From Spirometra erinaceieuropaei (Eukaryota > Platyhelminthes > Cestoda > Diphyllobothriidea > Diphyllobothriidae), in assembly GCA_902702965.1 (NCBI GenBank), contig CACRXP010000406.1, forward strand, positions 452,034 to 516,033: a DNA stretch of 64,000 nt, read 5' to 3'. Each line of letters begins with the position of its first letter. Position 1 is the stretch's first letter. The translations under genes and the position numbers were made by a program. The notes below the pieces were generated by a model. The model did not search any database, had not been told where the DNA came from, and saw only the letters and a list, made by a program, of their open reading frames with translations. Below are positions 35,501 through 46,714 of the stretch, piece by piece.

Positions 35501-38500
35501 GTGCACAGAAGACGACTAAAAATTACCGGGGTCCCGGTTGCCGCTAAGGCAAAACGACTCGTCTACAAGTGCCACACAGCTCGTAGCCCTTCCAGTACAC
35601 ACTAGACTACGAGTAGGACGGCCGGAATTGCAAACATATAAGGGTGATATGGAGGCTAATTTAAGAGGGACCCAATTTGACCTGAGTCTTTTTTCAATTT
35701 ACTCCAAAATAGTTGCCCCGAGTACGAACTTATCCAGTCAGATGCCAGTTCTTAACGCGTCGTGGTAGGTCACAAACGCGTTTGATTTACTACAGGATGG
35801 AATACGCAGATGTGGCGTTAGGATGGCCTTTCAAGTGTCAGCTTCATTTAATCTTTCTTCTTCAGGGCACCAGTCAGTTGTTCGCGTCTGCCTGGTGCCG
35901 ACTCACGACAGTTCGACCATAAAGGACGACGATTCAGCAGTTATGGGCATTCACGGACATAACGCCGGATGCCGGCCATCGCTGTCGGTGATTTTATTCA
36001 AAAAAAACAAGTTTTCAGGAAATGCATCAACATATCCCAAAAACATGTTTATTCCATTGCTGAAACACTGTAGAATAAATCTCCGTAAGAGAACCACGAG
36101 GTAATTTAAAGGTTAACCTTCAAGCGGACATCGAAAACACTTGCCTGTCGAATTCTTCACTCCGACCTCGATACTAGATTCATTTTCTGATGATTTGCCG
36201 GCCTCATGTTGAACGACATAGCATGTCGGACAGTTCGGAAGCATGTATTTTGGCGGCAACGCTTTGACTTTGAAAGTTTGGCAGACATATCATACCATTA
36301 AATCAAAACTTACCTTGCAATCCTGAGGTCTCCTCGTCCGCCTCCGCTGGGCGTGCAGGATTTAAAAAAGACGTTTCAGAATCAAGATTATTAAAATTAA
36401 GTTCAAGTTACTTTTCGTTTCTAAAATTCAAAATGTACGCACCCTTTTAATCTGTTCTCTTGCAAAGTTTAGTCTGCAACCGTTTTCGCAAATGCGGCTA
36501 TTCTGCTAGAAGTAATCCTACTCCGTATCCCGTGTGAGCAATATTTGCAGTGATTTGTCGTTCCTCCACCGTGTTGCCTGCATGGCGAAAAGGGCCTTGC
36601 AGCTCTGTCAACGCTCCCAACATACGTTTTTGCGACGACATCCAATGTGATCCGATGGAAAGCGAGCAATGACGGACAGAGATCGGACTATTCATTTCTG
36701 GGTGATTTGTAATCAGCAGATTACTTTGAACTGGCGCTGAGAACCTGTCACACCATTATATTCAACAATCCTTAATAGCCCAGCTGATTATAGTACTTAG
36801 GGCGGCCTCGCGTTTTTTTTCAAAGTAAACGAGTATTTCGGTATGCATGATTCTATCATCCTAAACTGATTCGTCTCATATAATAAACAGTCTCATTAAC
36901 ATGTTAGAAAACTCCTTTCGCAGTCGGCCGCTGATATTTAGCATCAAGACTAGTGGACCAAGGTGTCTTGTTCAAGCTCCAATCTGGAAATCGATCTGCA
37001 CAACAATTCGGGTCGTTGGGAGAAAAAACCCGCTGAGAGCTCAGGTTTGCAAACGTAAGAATTCCGGGATGATGATCTGAATTTTTCCCCGGAACTCACG
37101 CAGGAGGCCATATGTGCACAATAAAACAACATCGAACGACAATGAGTCTTTGAGAACGATTAGGCTTAATGCTTAATTTGCTTGGCTTTCACAATAACAA
37201 GTCACCTAGTCAGAAACCTATGTCAAAAGATGGCAGACCACCTCGCTGGTGAGCGTGTCCCTGTCATTACTTGGTAATTGTTCAATTAAATTTTAAAAGG
37301 TATGATGTGCTCAATGCAGTTTTTAACAAAACCATGGATTACCGCCTGTTTCTCTTAATGATGAGGATTATTTTTTTAGGAAACTGTGTAATATTTATTA
37401 AACTATATTCCTGCCTATGGTTTCCGGCTAATCAACTCCAAAGCCGACGCCGAGATGCTTTTATTCGGGACACTCAGGCACCTGTTCCCGGGTACCCAAG
37501 GCATTCTCTTATCCGGCTGTCAAACTGCTCCGAATTGGTTTTCTTTCGTCCAATGCAAATACAGTTTTTTTATTGATGGTGTCTAATCTCATTCCCTGTG
37601 GGAGACTCGGCCCGAAGGTCATAGTGGTTAGCGTCTGTCATGACTTGAGCTACCGCCAATAAAGGTTGCAATGTGATGGATGATGTCATACGTAAATGAA
37701 ACACAGTGGACATTCTTAGTTCTAGTAAACCTGGGTATACGCATGGTATTCAAAGCTGACTTTTTATGCGCGTAACTCTAAATATTCGAGTGTCTCCATT
37801 CCTATTTTAATGATTAATGACTGAATTGACTTAATACTGACAATTGGACACTTCTTTGGTGACTGCAAATTAATAACTCAAATATGTTTTTGATCATGGG
37901 ATTTGTAAAAAACGGCCATCGTATTACTAGAAGACTTCCAAAATACCATATGTAGGTCGGGTCGTGACAGTTCAGCGGCATTTAAGCATGTTCCTGAACG
38001 TCTATATAGAACCAGCCAGCAGTCAACACAAAACGCAAAACAAATAGGACATTTCTGGAGCAAAATACAGCATAAGTGCGTGATTATTGGACGCAGGCTA
38101 ACTTCCACCGCTGAGTTCCGTCCGCCACCGAAAATCAGCTCGCATGTGCAAATGGATGCAGTACAAATTAGTGACTGTCAAACGCGTCCCTCAATTCATC
38201 CTGCGAGCACAAACGTTGCAAGTTGCTAATATATTCCCCCTATTCAATGCGACTTAAAATGGTAACTGCTGATAATGATTGGGAGACGAGACGTGTCAAC
38301 CGACATCGATGGAGGAAAGTAAACATGAGTGAACTCTTTGTGGCTGGTAAATACATATACGATGGACAAAGGGTATTCGGGGAACGATTGTCAACATCGG
38401 TTAATACTTCCTCACATCACCATGACGAAACTTCGTTGGAAGCAAACGCTTGACGTGTCGAATAACAGTTAACAGTTGCAGCCACTACTCCTATGTACTA

Positions 38501-41500
38501 GATGGCTCAGCTTCTGTAGAAATTTACAAGTGATTGCATACAACTGTTTGCCTTATAATCATAGCACCCTGACACGCATCATTCAGAGACGGATAGGCAT
38601 GAAGTCCATTAACCAGGGATTCTGACAAGTCTGGACGTTCTTAGAGGACTTACTAAGGTAGATGTGCGTATAATTACCAAATTCTTATCAAATAAATGTC
38701 AGGGAGATGACTGAAAATAGAAATGAGCAAAGATGCACAAACGAATATCGCATATACATACCCGCTGGATTCTCCACTTGGAATTCGATGACAGACTCAA
38801 TGGGTAGTGTGTCGGTGATCTCGCGCTGAACATCATAGCATGTCGGACAATCCGGAACCATAATTTTCGGCGACAATGCTTTGACTTTGGAAATATGGTT
38901 AAGAAATTTCATTGTCCAGCCAAAACGTACCTTGTAATTCTGCAGTCTCCTTTCCTGAATTAATCGAAAGTTACATGAGGTATAGAAGATATGTTTCAGA
39001 AACACATGTTAAGTGCTGTCTCGACTGGAATAAAAACTACACATTGGGTAGTTTCATCCCAAAAAGGGCACAACGACTGGACCTCAATTGTTATACTCGC
39101 GAGCAAAGACAAAATCGCCAGTCTCAGAGTTGAAGTCGGCTATTCAGCCGGAAGAAATCCTACACCGCGTCTTCGGAAAGCAATTCTTGCGATAGTTTTC
39201 CGTCAATTCACTGCACTACCTGCGTAAATAAGAACATCTTGGGACAGCAAAAGGCCCAGTTTGATTATTAACTGTCACCATTTAATATTGACTGGCGTGT
39301 ATGACATCTTTAGGCATTATGCTCAGCAGTCACTAATAGTGGAGTCAACAGTACGACTTTTAGGGATTTATTCTTGTTAAAACAGTAATTCTGAGATGAC
39401 TGCTTCTAGGTTCATCATTTTACTCATTTCATCTAATATTTAGCCACATGCGTGTTTTGATTTGGGCCACAAAACTTCTAAGCAGCCGGCAACCGACACT
39501 TTGCAGACGGTTCAGTAGACGCCAATGGTCACCTCTGACTTAGTGCTTAAGCTCCAGTCTGGGGATTGACCCACATATTTGGGAAAAACAAACCAGCAAA
39601 TTCCTGCTCTACCCACTGAAAATAGACAGTTACGTGTAGAAGAATCATAATCAGACCGTGGTTCTTCTTTGACAGTTTGTAGTTTGAGTGTTTATTTTCA
39701 TCTATCTGGTTGTGGACACCGTTAGCAATAATGTCTTATCCAGGCAAAGCCCTAAATTACAATGGTGCAGGTCACCTTGCCTGTCACTTTCTTTGAAGTC
39801 GTCCGAAACAATGAAAAAATTGATATTCTCATCGCTTCTTGTTTTATCGTTTCTGTTGAAAATAAGCCCATTTGTATTTATGTCGGCATACGGCATCCAT
39901 CAAAGCTGTCTTCGGCTTTGTACATATTTTATACTAATTTCCCCTGAAGACTTGACGTAGGTCGTGTTGACATACTTTGTCTGCGGAGAGATAATCCGTG
40001 TTTTAATGTGCCTAGACTAAATCATCAGACTAGCCTCTAATGAAGACCCGACTTATCACTTCTTCTATACTCCTGCAAACTCTGAATTATGCAGTTTTCC
40101 CCAAAAAATCTCCCGCATAAATCCACGCACGTGTGCTAGCTAAAAGCAGTACTTTGGTCTAAAATATTGCTGCCTTTTAACTGCTTTAGAAATTAACTGT
40201 TAATCTGGAGTATATCGGTGTATACTAGGGTCCACAGGCGTAAACCAAAATTTGATACACATCTATTTGGGCCATATTTTGTCAGCTGCTAGTATGATAT
40301 CGTCTAACGCTAAAGTATACTACTATTTGCCTGTTGTCAGTTAATGAATATTACGCCGTTACCCCGCCGTGGCCGATGGAATTCCGTCCAAATATTAATG
40401 CATCAAATTTTGGTCTATGCTTGTATACCTTGGTATAAACTGATCTACATTAATTCAGCAGTTGATATCTAACGAAACTAAAAAGCAGCAATTTATAAAC
40501 TGCAGTGTGCATGTAAAATACTAAGGAACCAATTGAAGAGCTGAATCCCTCGCAGTTGTGCAATACAGCAGCGGAATATCGGCAAAACACGCGTGCCCGT
40601 CGCGGAAACTGTCGCAACCATATGCGACAACGTTCCGAGTAATAGCATACGCAGTAGAAACTTCCTTATCCAGGCAATTGTGGTTTTATCAAGGGATACC
40701 CCGCATCTAAGCAGCCTTGTTAACGCAAAACGGCATTTACGCTCTGAAAACTAGGATGAATTTATCCATAGCGTGCTTACCTATGGCTATATGGACCTCA
40801 TGATATCAGAAATACCGTCACTTGTCTGTTCCCTGAGAAGTGTCAAAGTACCAGTGTGAAATGGGACCTAATGTAAAGTTGTTGCAATTGGCTGACATTT
40901 AAAAATGTTGCTTTTTTAAACCAACCGTTCTCCTTTCTACCCACCTAATCTAAAATGAATATCAACTACGGACAATTTGTCCTCCTGCATTAACTGAACT
41001 CACTGTATCCGTCCATCTTAGACAGTTAGTCTACGCGTCGACTGACTGACTCTTGTCATTACACACTTTATTTAAACGGAACCACTGTATAGGACTAAGG
41101 ATAGAAGATTACCGATAACGGTGATATGCTTTTTTCGAATCAAGTTGGAGACGATACGGAATAGCCGTTAACAGTGAACGATAGTAATCCAGTTGTGGAT
41201 GGTAAATAAATTGAAATTGAAAATGAATATGAAATTGGTGATTGGCCGCGCGGATTTTTTTAATTAACGTAACCATCACACTGTAATTGTTTCTCCCCTT
41301 TTCCTCATAACGAAGATGGATATGCGACATTATAATGTTGAAATTGCATAACAGTATGCGGCTGGGTACATCTTATCTATTGTTGAGTCATTTTTGCCGA
41401 TTGGCCATGTTCGATAACACTACATTATGCAGTGCAATAACAAATTCCACAAATTTTCAGGTTATTTGAGACTTATTTAATAATCGTTTTAGTCAGTTGG

Positions 41501-43329
41501 TCCTAGCATCGCCGAACATTTTTGGGAGCGAACTCAGGAAAAAGATAATGAGGGATATATGTTCACCTTCAACCGAAATTCACAAATAATTACCTGGTGG
41601 GTTTTGCGCTCCGCTTTGTTTGTCGGTCTCCAGTTGCGGTGATTCAGTGTCTGCACGATGGACATCATAGCACGTCGGACAGTTGGGGATCATGGATTTC
41701 TGCGGCGAGACTTCGATTTCAAAAGTTAACAAGCGAATTCATTCATGAAGTGAAACCTACCTTGTAGTTTCGAGGTTTCTTCTATTGCCTCTATCAGAAT
41801 TGGAGGGAGAATAAAAGGTATGTTTCAGACACATACGCAATCGCTATAATTAGTTATATGAAGAAACACACCACGTAATTTTTCCTTTGCAAAGACAAAG
41901 TGGCTCTAAATGTTTTGGCTTTGCTTGTTTCCAAAGTCTTTTCTACAACCTTTCCGCAAATATCCGTCTAACGTTGGTTTTTGGCTTGATTATTGAGTGC
42001 GCCATCATGTTTTCGGCTAGATAGACGCACTTCTAGATTTAAAAATTATCCGGTCATAATACCCTCCTTTATATGCTTAATCAAAAAGCTACTTACAGGA
42101 GGAGCGAGTATTTATCCAGCATATACAGTAGATATGCTAACACATGAAATGATAACCGAAATTCTGAAATGAGTTTTCTACTCAGAAGGATTACTTAGGT
42201 AGACCTGTAAAATTAATTGCAGGGCAGCATAATCAAATAATAATTCATATGCTCCGAGACGCCGTCTTTAGAGCGAGCTTATTTTCGGACGCCCAATCGG
42301 CATAATGGCTACTTAAGTTATATGGATTTTTGCATATATTTTTGATACCCATATGAATTAAAATATATTTCATAAAGGGCACATATAAAAATATTCAATC
42401 CTTTGCATATGTGGTATAAAATTGCGTCTTCGTCGAAGTTTAGATTTGAAAAAAAGGTAAAATTTGGTTTTAAAGGTTTCTAATAATGAGATTTTTTAAG
42501 ACCGTGAAATGCCTGTTCATAAAGTATTGTGTCTGCATCTTTACTAATGTTGCATAAAATTTACAATATGACTCAAATCCACTGACAACTTTCCTGAACA
42601 CTTATATGGTCTCCTGTTAATGGCGTAGGAAAATGCATAATTTCCCATACAATAAACATATAAAGCTTTTAGTGTGGAAACCCCGAATGCATATGTCACG
42701 GCATGTAGGGTTCGCATTATTTCTGAATTTGGAGAGTTTTTTAAAGCCGAATTATGCACTTCCTTTAAATACATAATTTAACAAAGACGTAATTTTCTAC
42801 TAAATGAGCAAAGGACGAACATGTTTTTCGCATGTTTTCAATGAAACATATTTGAATTAATGACAGCACCAAAATTAATGAAAAAAACTGTATGCTATCT
42901 AAGTGGTCCTTTTCTAACCAAATGTTATTTTTGCAGGCGACCAGTAAGAAACCCGTTCAGAAACCGGCACCCTAGAGTAATTGAATTATCATGGGATTAT
43001 AAAGCACGGTAATTAATATTACAACCCTGTGTAAGCCATTTTATCGAGTCGAAAACGCATTTCAGAATTTCGGGTAAAATTTTATGCGTTATCACACCTA
43101 TTGTAGATCACACACCAATATCCTCTCCTCTATTTTCCTTTTCAAGCTTTCTGTCTGCAACATTTTAAAAGCACATTTGAGATTATTGTCAACTTAATCT
43201 CAATATCAGAGTGTAAATCGTCACTCTTCAAATGCGCATACCTTTATGCTCAACGCAGCCATTGCTGAAGAATACGAAGCAAAGAAGGCAGCAACCCCAT
43301 AAACGTGGCAACAGCCCAGCCGACGACAT
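32228..43329 (-). CDS. Predicted secreted CPTCY-repeat protein, nine coding exons
   Basis: Coding exons on the minus strand, in transcript order: 43329-43242, 41790-41761, 41710-41594, 38954-38931, 38878-38762, 36346-36314, 36261-36145, 34653-34421 and 32521-32228. They total 1053 nt (350 residues plus TAA). Every junction agrees in phase: all introns are phase 1 up to the eighth exon, and the last is phase 0. Exon 1 gives a signal peptide (hydrophobic core LWGCCLLCFVFF). Residues 30 to about 175 are three repeats, each a short acidic micro-exon plus a 117-nt exon containing [P][ND]CPTCY[DV]V. The remaining ~175 residues are a C-terminal domain rich in alternating hydrophobic residues with scattered cysteines. 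I do not recognise the family; a lipid-binding TULIP/BPI-like sandwich is one weak possibility. The architecture (signal peptide, symmetric tiny exons, tandem modules) is known from flatworm micro-exon-type secreted genes, so extracellular action is likely. Introns 1 and 8 each hold a palindromic element. Confidence 0.72.
32690..33300. other. GC-richer insert of unknown type in intron 8
   Basis: Composition differs from the surrounding AT-rich intron (for example CGTGACGTCGCACCTGGCTC). It holds short open frames on both strands but no family I recognise, so an unclassified repeat is likely. Confidence 0.3.
33386..34353. mobile_element. Palindromic element, best copy, subfamily 1
   Basis: TA|CAGTGAGTGACCGATCTC at the left and GAGATCGGTCACTCACTG|TA at the right. 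The first ~70 bp of the two arms are almost identical, and pairing continues to roughly 370 bp. The 968-bp element has no transposase frame. It lies in intron 8 of the CPTCY-repeat gene, immediately after exon 8. Confidence 0.7.
34421..34653 (-). CDS. Exon 8 of the CPTCY-repeat gene
   Basis: This follows a strong pyrimidine-rich acceptor (CGTTCATTTTAG) and ends TGTTGG|GTAAGT. It is 233 nt: two bases completing a phase-1 codon plus 77 codons, ending in phase 0. It contains hydrophobic-alternating strands (for example SIDFLTLKVNDLQ) and two cysteines. The open frame runs on past the donor into the palindromic element at 33386-34353; that extension is intronic. Confidence 0.62.
36145..36346 (-). 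CDS. Repeat module 3: micro-exon (33 nt) plus 117-nt exon
   Basis: The micro-exon 36346-36314 (acceptor CACGCCCAG, donor CAAG|GTAAGT) encodes EADEETSGLQ. The second exon 36261-36145 carries LPNCPTCYVVQHEAG. Its donor reads ACAG|GCAAGT, a GC-AG type donor with an otherwise good consensus. As in module 2, a 6-nt upstream alternative acceptor keeps frame. Confidence 0.68.
38762..38954 (-). CDS. Repeat module 2: micro-exon (24 nt) plus 117-nt exon
   Basis: The micro-exon 38954-38931 (acceptor TTAATTCAG, donor CAAG|GTACGT) encodes KETAELQ. The second exon 38878-38762 (donor GCGG|GTATGT) encodes a repeat with VPDCPTCYDVQREI. A second in-frame acceptor lies 6 nt upstream (TTTCCAAAG|TCAAAG|) and would add two residues. 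Confidence 0.7.
41594..41790 (-). CDS. Repeat module 1: micro-exon (30 nt) plus 117-nt exon
   Basis: The micro-exon 41790-41761 follows a TTCTGATAG acceptor and ends CAAG|GTAGGT; it encodes AIEETSKLQ within split codons. The second exon 41710-41594 is 117 nt, ends CCAG|GTAATT and carries IPNCPTCYDVHRAD. Both exons start with two bases and end with one base of a codon, so the pair can be gained or lost without a frameshift. It is the first of three homologous modules, about 2.6-2.8 kb apart. Confidence 0.7.
42126..43103. mobile_element. Palindromic element, subfamily 2
   Basis: TA|CAGTAGATATGCTAAC at the left, complement of ..GTTATCACACCTATTG|TA at the right. It lies in intron 1 of the CPTCY-repeat gene. 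Confidence 0.6.
43242..43329 (-). CDS. Exon 1 of the CPTCY-repeat gene (signal peptide)
   Basis: The ATG is at 43329-43327, followed by 29 codons and one base, then the donor AAAG|GTATGC. The residues form a classical signal peptide: a short n-region with one arginine, a hydrophobic core, and a small polar c-region ending SNGC. A TATAAAGG lies on the minus strand at 43372-43365, about 36-43 nt before the ATG, so it may be a TATA box with a very short leader. A TTTTCGCAG just upstream could alternatively be a trans-splice acceptor. The other two frames of this stretch are also open, one of them hydrophobic with a stop before the donor. Only this frame has the phase needed by the next exon. Confidence 0.65.
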
Positions 43330-43876
43330 TGAATATTGTCACTAAAACTACTGCGAAAACAGCTCCTTTATAATTATCTAGACGTTTCACCTAATTGTGT
43401 CAACGTAAATGAATCTACACCATTCAGCCACTAGAGGAGAAATCCACAGATGATTGGTTAAATAACCTCAAGTTATTTGTTTACAAAGTTGCCGTTATTT
43501 ATTTCTTAATTTCTCTTTTTTTAAGAAAACTACATTGTCTATTGAATGCAGCATAAGAGTACAATCGAAGGACATGTTTTAAAATGAAAACATTTTTCCG
43601 TGAGAAAAGCAAAATAAATGACAGGAAAAATGCAGTCATCTGTAAAGCTTTAAACATAGGAAAGTACATGCGAAATCTATAATGATGACTTTCAACCTTA
43701 ACATATACTAAGAGATTTGAGGACAGAAAAGCATCTAGCTGCCCAAAAATGATCTTCCTTGGGAGTGAAAGAAAACTTGTATTTTGTGTATTTAAATCGC
43801 CAGTATGCTTATTTTGACGCTTAAAATGCCTTCTTGCAGAAGAAAATAAAGGATTGGAGGTGTGAAGTAAAATTGA

Positions 43877-44350
43877 CTAACAATTGTCCAGATATTTGTG
43901 TAGATTAAGCTTGTAAAGATGGTTGTTTTGACGCCTTAAAAGGTATGTAGAAGACATCCCGTAGGGTCTTAACACAACAATTTGAGGAGTGTGCAAAATA
44001 GCAAATATTTTATTTGGTAATGTTTTGAGGTAATCAGAACGCGATCTGACACCCGGTAATTTAATGAATTTAGGGATAATATTAGGTGTATAGTTTCGTA
44101 ACTTAATTTTTGAGGGAATTGCTTTAAACCGTAATTTTTTTATCGGGTCGATTAATAGTACAGGCTTAAAAGTGGCGTGGAACTTACGAAGACCTGGTAA
44201 TATAGAAGAAGCTGAAACAAACGATGCAACCCAGCTTCCCTCATTAATTGTTAGAGGGTAATTAATACAAATAAAATCAAGAGATGCATTAGTGCCGATG
44301 TTGACGGTGGCAATATCTTCAAATCTTAAGGATATGTAGGGCGTTGTTCT
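43877..44350 (-). pseudogene. LINE endonuclease-like open frame without start
   Basis: 157 codons are open on the minus strand with no ATG until near the end. LDFICINYPLTI and, about 20 residues later, SSILPGLRKFHATF resemble the LDLIFT and PPLGxSDH blocks of CR1/Jockey-type endonucleases. Just upstream, in another frame, MCGDFSDEE resembles the GDFN box. RNYTPNIIPKF could be the start of the linker. It could instead be an unknown host exon. It sits about 0.55 kb upstream of the CPTCY-repeat gene, same strand. Confidence 0.42.
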
Positions 44351-45124
44351 TCATCGCTAAAATCACCGCACATAAAATTTAAAAGTCCTCACGTCAATAA
44401 AACAAGATTTTATAAATAAATCGAAAACTCTTAAGGGATGATACCTGTAACAAGTTTCATTAAACCGTTTAAGCTTATGTCATGTGCAGTAAAGAAGCGT
44501 TAGCTTAGCGTCATAAAATTGACTTTTGTGCATTTAAAATGACTCTATATCAAGGACTCTTTTGTGACTGTTTGGACGATCCTTACTGATTTTAATAGGG
44601 CTGCACGTTTGTGCGGTTGCACTAAATTAACTAATTTTTCTTACCTTCAAATTTCATAAAAAATGCATTTCTCTTCACCTGTACATACTAGTGATCCTTT
44701 AAAAACAGGATGTGTACTAGCCCAGACGGCGTCTATTGTACTTTAAGAAAAAAGATCCACTACTTCCCGGGGTTTCTCTCCTGTTGGCAACTAATGTCTT
44801 TTGTTTGCAAATTTGCAAAAAGACTATTCCAAATACGAATTCTAGAAGCAGATGCATATTTTTCGCCGACAAGCAGACCCATGCGTTTGTGCTGCAGCAA
44901 TGACGGTCTGGCAATTTGTTTAGCAGTTTCAGAGGAAATATTTTATTTAAAAATTATTGATGTAAGTTATGTCACTTTTTTACCTCATTTACTAGTGGGA
45001 CTCGTACATTTTCAGCTAAGATTTTGTCAATTTTGTCGTTGATTGATTTTTTATTTGTATTCGCCTTCCAAAACAGCTCAAATCCAAAGGAATCTATGCA
45101 CCAAACACAATTTGCTCATTTACA

Positions 45125-46040
45125 TTCAGTGACCTATCCCATGAAATTTTAACCGAAACATTGAGATGCATAATCAGTTAGGAAGGGTCGCATAAGTACG
45201 ATTTTAAGGCTGATTGACCTACGGCGTACTGTCGCAATATTCGAAACGCAGGGGAGCGTTTGTACTTGAATGCACATCTTTTTGATCGCTTACACTACCC
45301 GCACTCATTAAAAGTTAACGTTCAATTGACATGTCTTTTTTTGCTATCAAACTTTGATGTCCTTACAAATGCACGTTTATCTTGTAGAAAACATGCAAGA
45401 AATACTCTTTTCGATGTTAGTTTGGTGGCAAACCACGTTTGTCAAGTGTGAAACTTAAAATTGAAAATAGGTTGGATTTAAAAGGTTTTTAGTAATGAAA
45501 TTTTTAGGCCGTGCAACTTTCATTCCAAAACCGTCGTATCTGTCTTTTTTATAATGCCCCTCATGAAATGTAGAACATAGCCCACATCTAACGCAAAATT
45601 GTACGACGACTAAATAGTTCCTGCGTCATAGCATAAAGGAGCTCATTCATTCACCTTCAAAAATTATACAGTTAGTAGACTGAGAACCCTAAACGGAAAT
45701 GCAACGATTGATAGAGCTCAAAATCCATTTTGAATCGAAAAGAGTTTTTAAAACGAAAGCATACCCTTGCTTTCAGTTCAAAACTTAAAGAAGACGTGTT
45801 CTTCTGTCACAAGGCTACTGGAAAGACTATTTTTATGCATGAGATTTATGACACATATCGGAATTTCGTAAGGGCATCAACAGTTAATGAAACCAGCATG
45901 ATAAATAGGTGGTAAGTTGTCAACGAGAGCGGTTACTACTGGCGGTCAAAAACGTGCATTTGAACGCCGACCTGGACATATTCGGGAAATCATGGGGGCT
46001 TATTCTCTTCTCAAACTACGTAGGATCCCTGCCATTGAAA
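45125..46040. mobile_element. Palindromic element, right end worn
   Basis: Left end TCAGTGACCTATCCCATGAA, then the family core (TTTTAGGCCGTGCAACTT, CCTCATGAAATGTAGAACAT). The right terminus has decayed. Confidence 0.5.
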
Positions 46041-46331
46041 TGCTAGACAAACCGAAAGCCCGCATGGGCGTAAAATAATTAGGACAAATTGTAGACATAA
46101 AATTGCATTAACTTAGCAATAATTGTAACGAAACTTAATGTGATTACCATTATATTAAGAGATTGACGATTGCCGATAATAGTTGATGTCTGAAATCAAC
46201 ATTTTTTGAGGAATTGATACGTAATTCATAACTGGTAATAGAAAAGAAATCCGCTAACAGAAGCGAAGAGATGAGTTTCAGGAAATAGTCGCGAAGAAGG
46301 AGATACGACCGCTGGAATAAGAGCTTTAATA

Positions 46332-46373
46332 GTCTGACGTTTCGGATTCTCGTAGGAATCCATTATCTGAGAC
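46332..46373 (-). ncRNA. Hammerhead-type ribozyme, left of an inverted pair
   Basis: On the minus strand: stem I GTCT/AGAC, core CAGATAA (a decayed CTGATGA), extra T, perfect 6-bp stem II GGATTC/GAATCC with a 6-nt loop, then GAAACGTC. The core changes make cleavage doubtful. It is paired in opposite orientation with the copy at 46674-46714. Confidence 0.5.
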
Positions 46374-46673
46374 AGAATCAGATAAAGTTTGTAAATTTTC
46401 TAAGTGTTGCAGTGTTTATAGGATGTAGTTGCTATGCCGGATGATGAAATCCTGCCGTCATTAGCTCCATTACGTGAGATGAGCATGGGAATCCATAATC
46501 GTGACCGGCTCATAATCGCATAGCAAGTGCACGGTAACTGAATGTGTCAACACCGGCCAGTCGGGCCGTGATGCATTGGAAAGTTGCCAACTGCGATGGG
46601 CATGTAGTGGTTTAGCAACTACCTCCTTTAAATACTTCAAAACCTTGATAATTTGCCACCCTTGTCTGACTTT

Positions 46674-46714
46674 GTCTCTGATGATAGATTCGATTGAGAA
46701 TCCGAAACGTCAAA
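46674..46714 (+). ncRNA. Hammerhead-type ribozyme, right of an inverted pair
   Basis: CTGATGA (46678-46684), TA, stem II GATTC/GAATC (46687-46691, 46698-46702), then GAAACGTC (46704-46711). The core is intact, but stem I is poor because the sequence after the cleavage site is AAAATA. Confidence 0.55.

Noticed and set aside
43250..43390. Hydrophobic 46-codon open frame as a C-terminal membrane exon
   Set aside because: It overlaps exon 1 of the repeat gene in another frame and stops before the donor. Only the signal-peptide frame has the phase needed by the next exon.
44710..45042. 110-codon plus-strand frame as a gene
   Set aside because: No splice or polyadenylation context and no motif; both strands here are open by chance. 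Recorded as unsupported.
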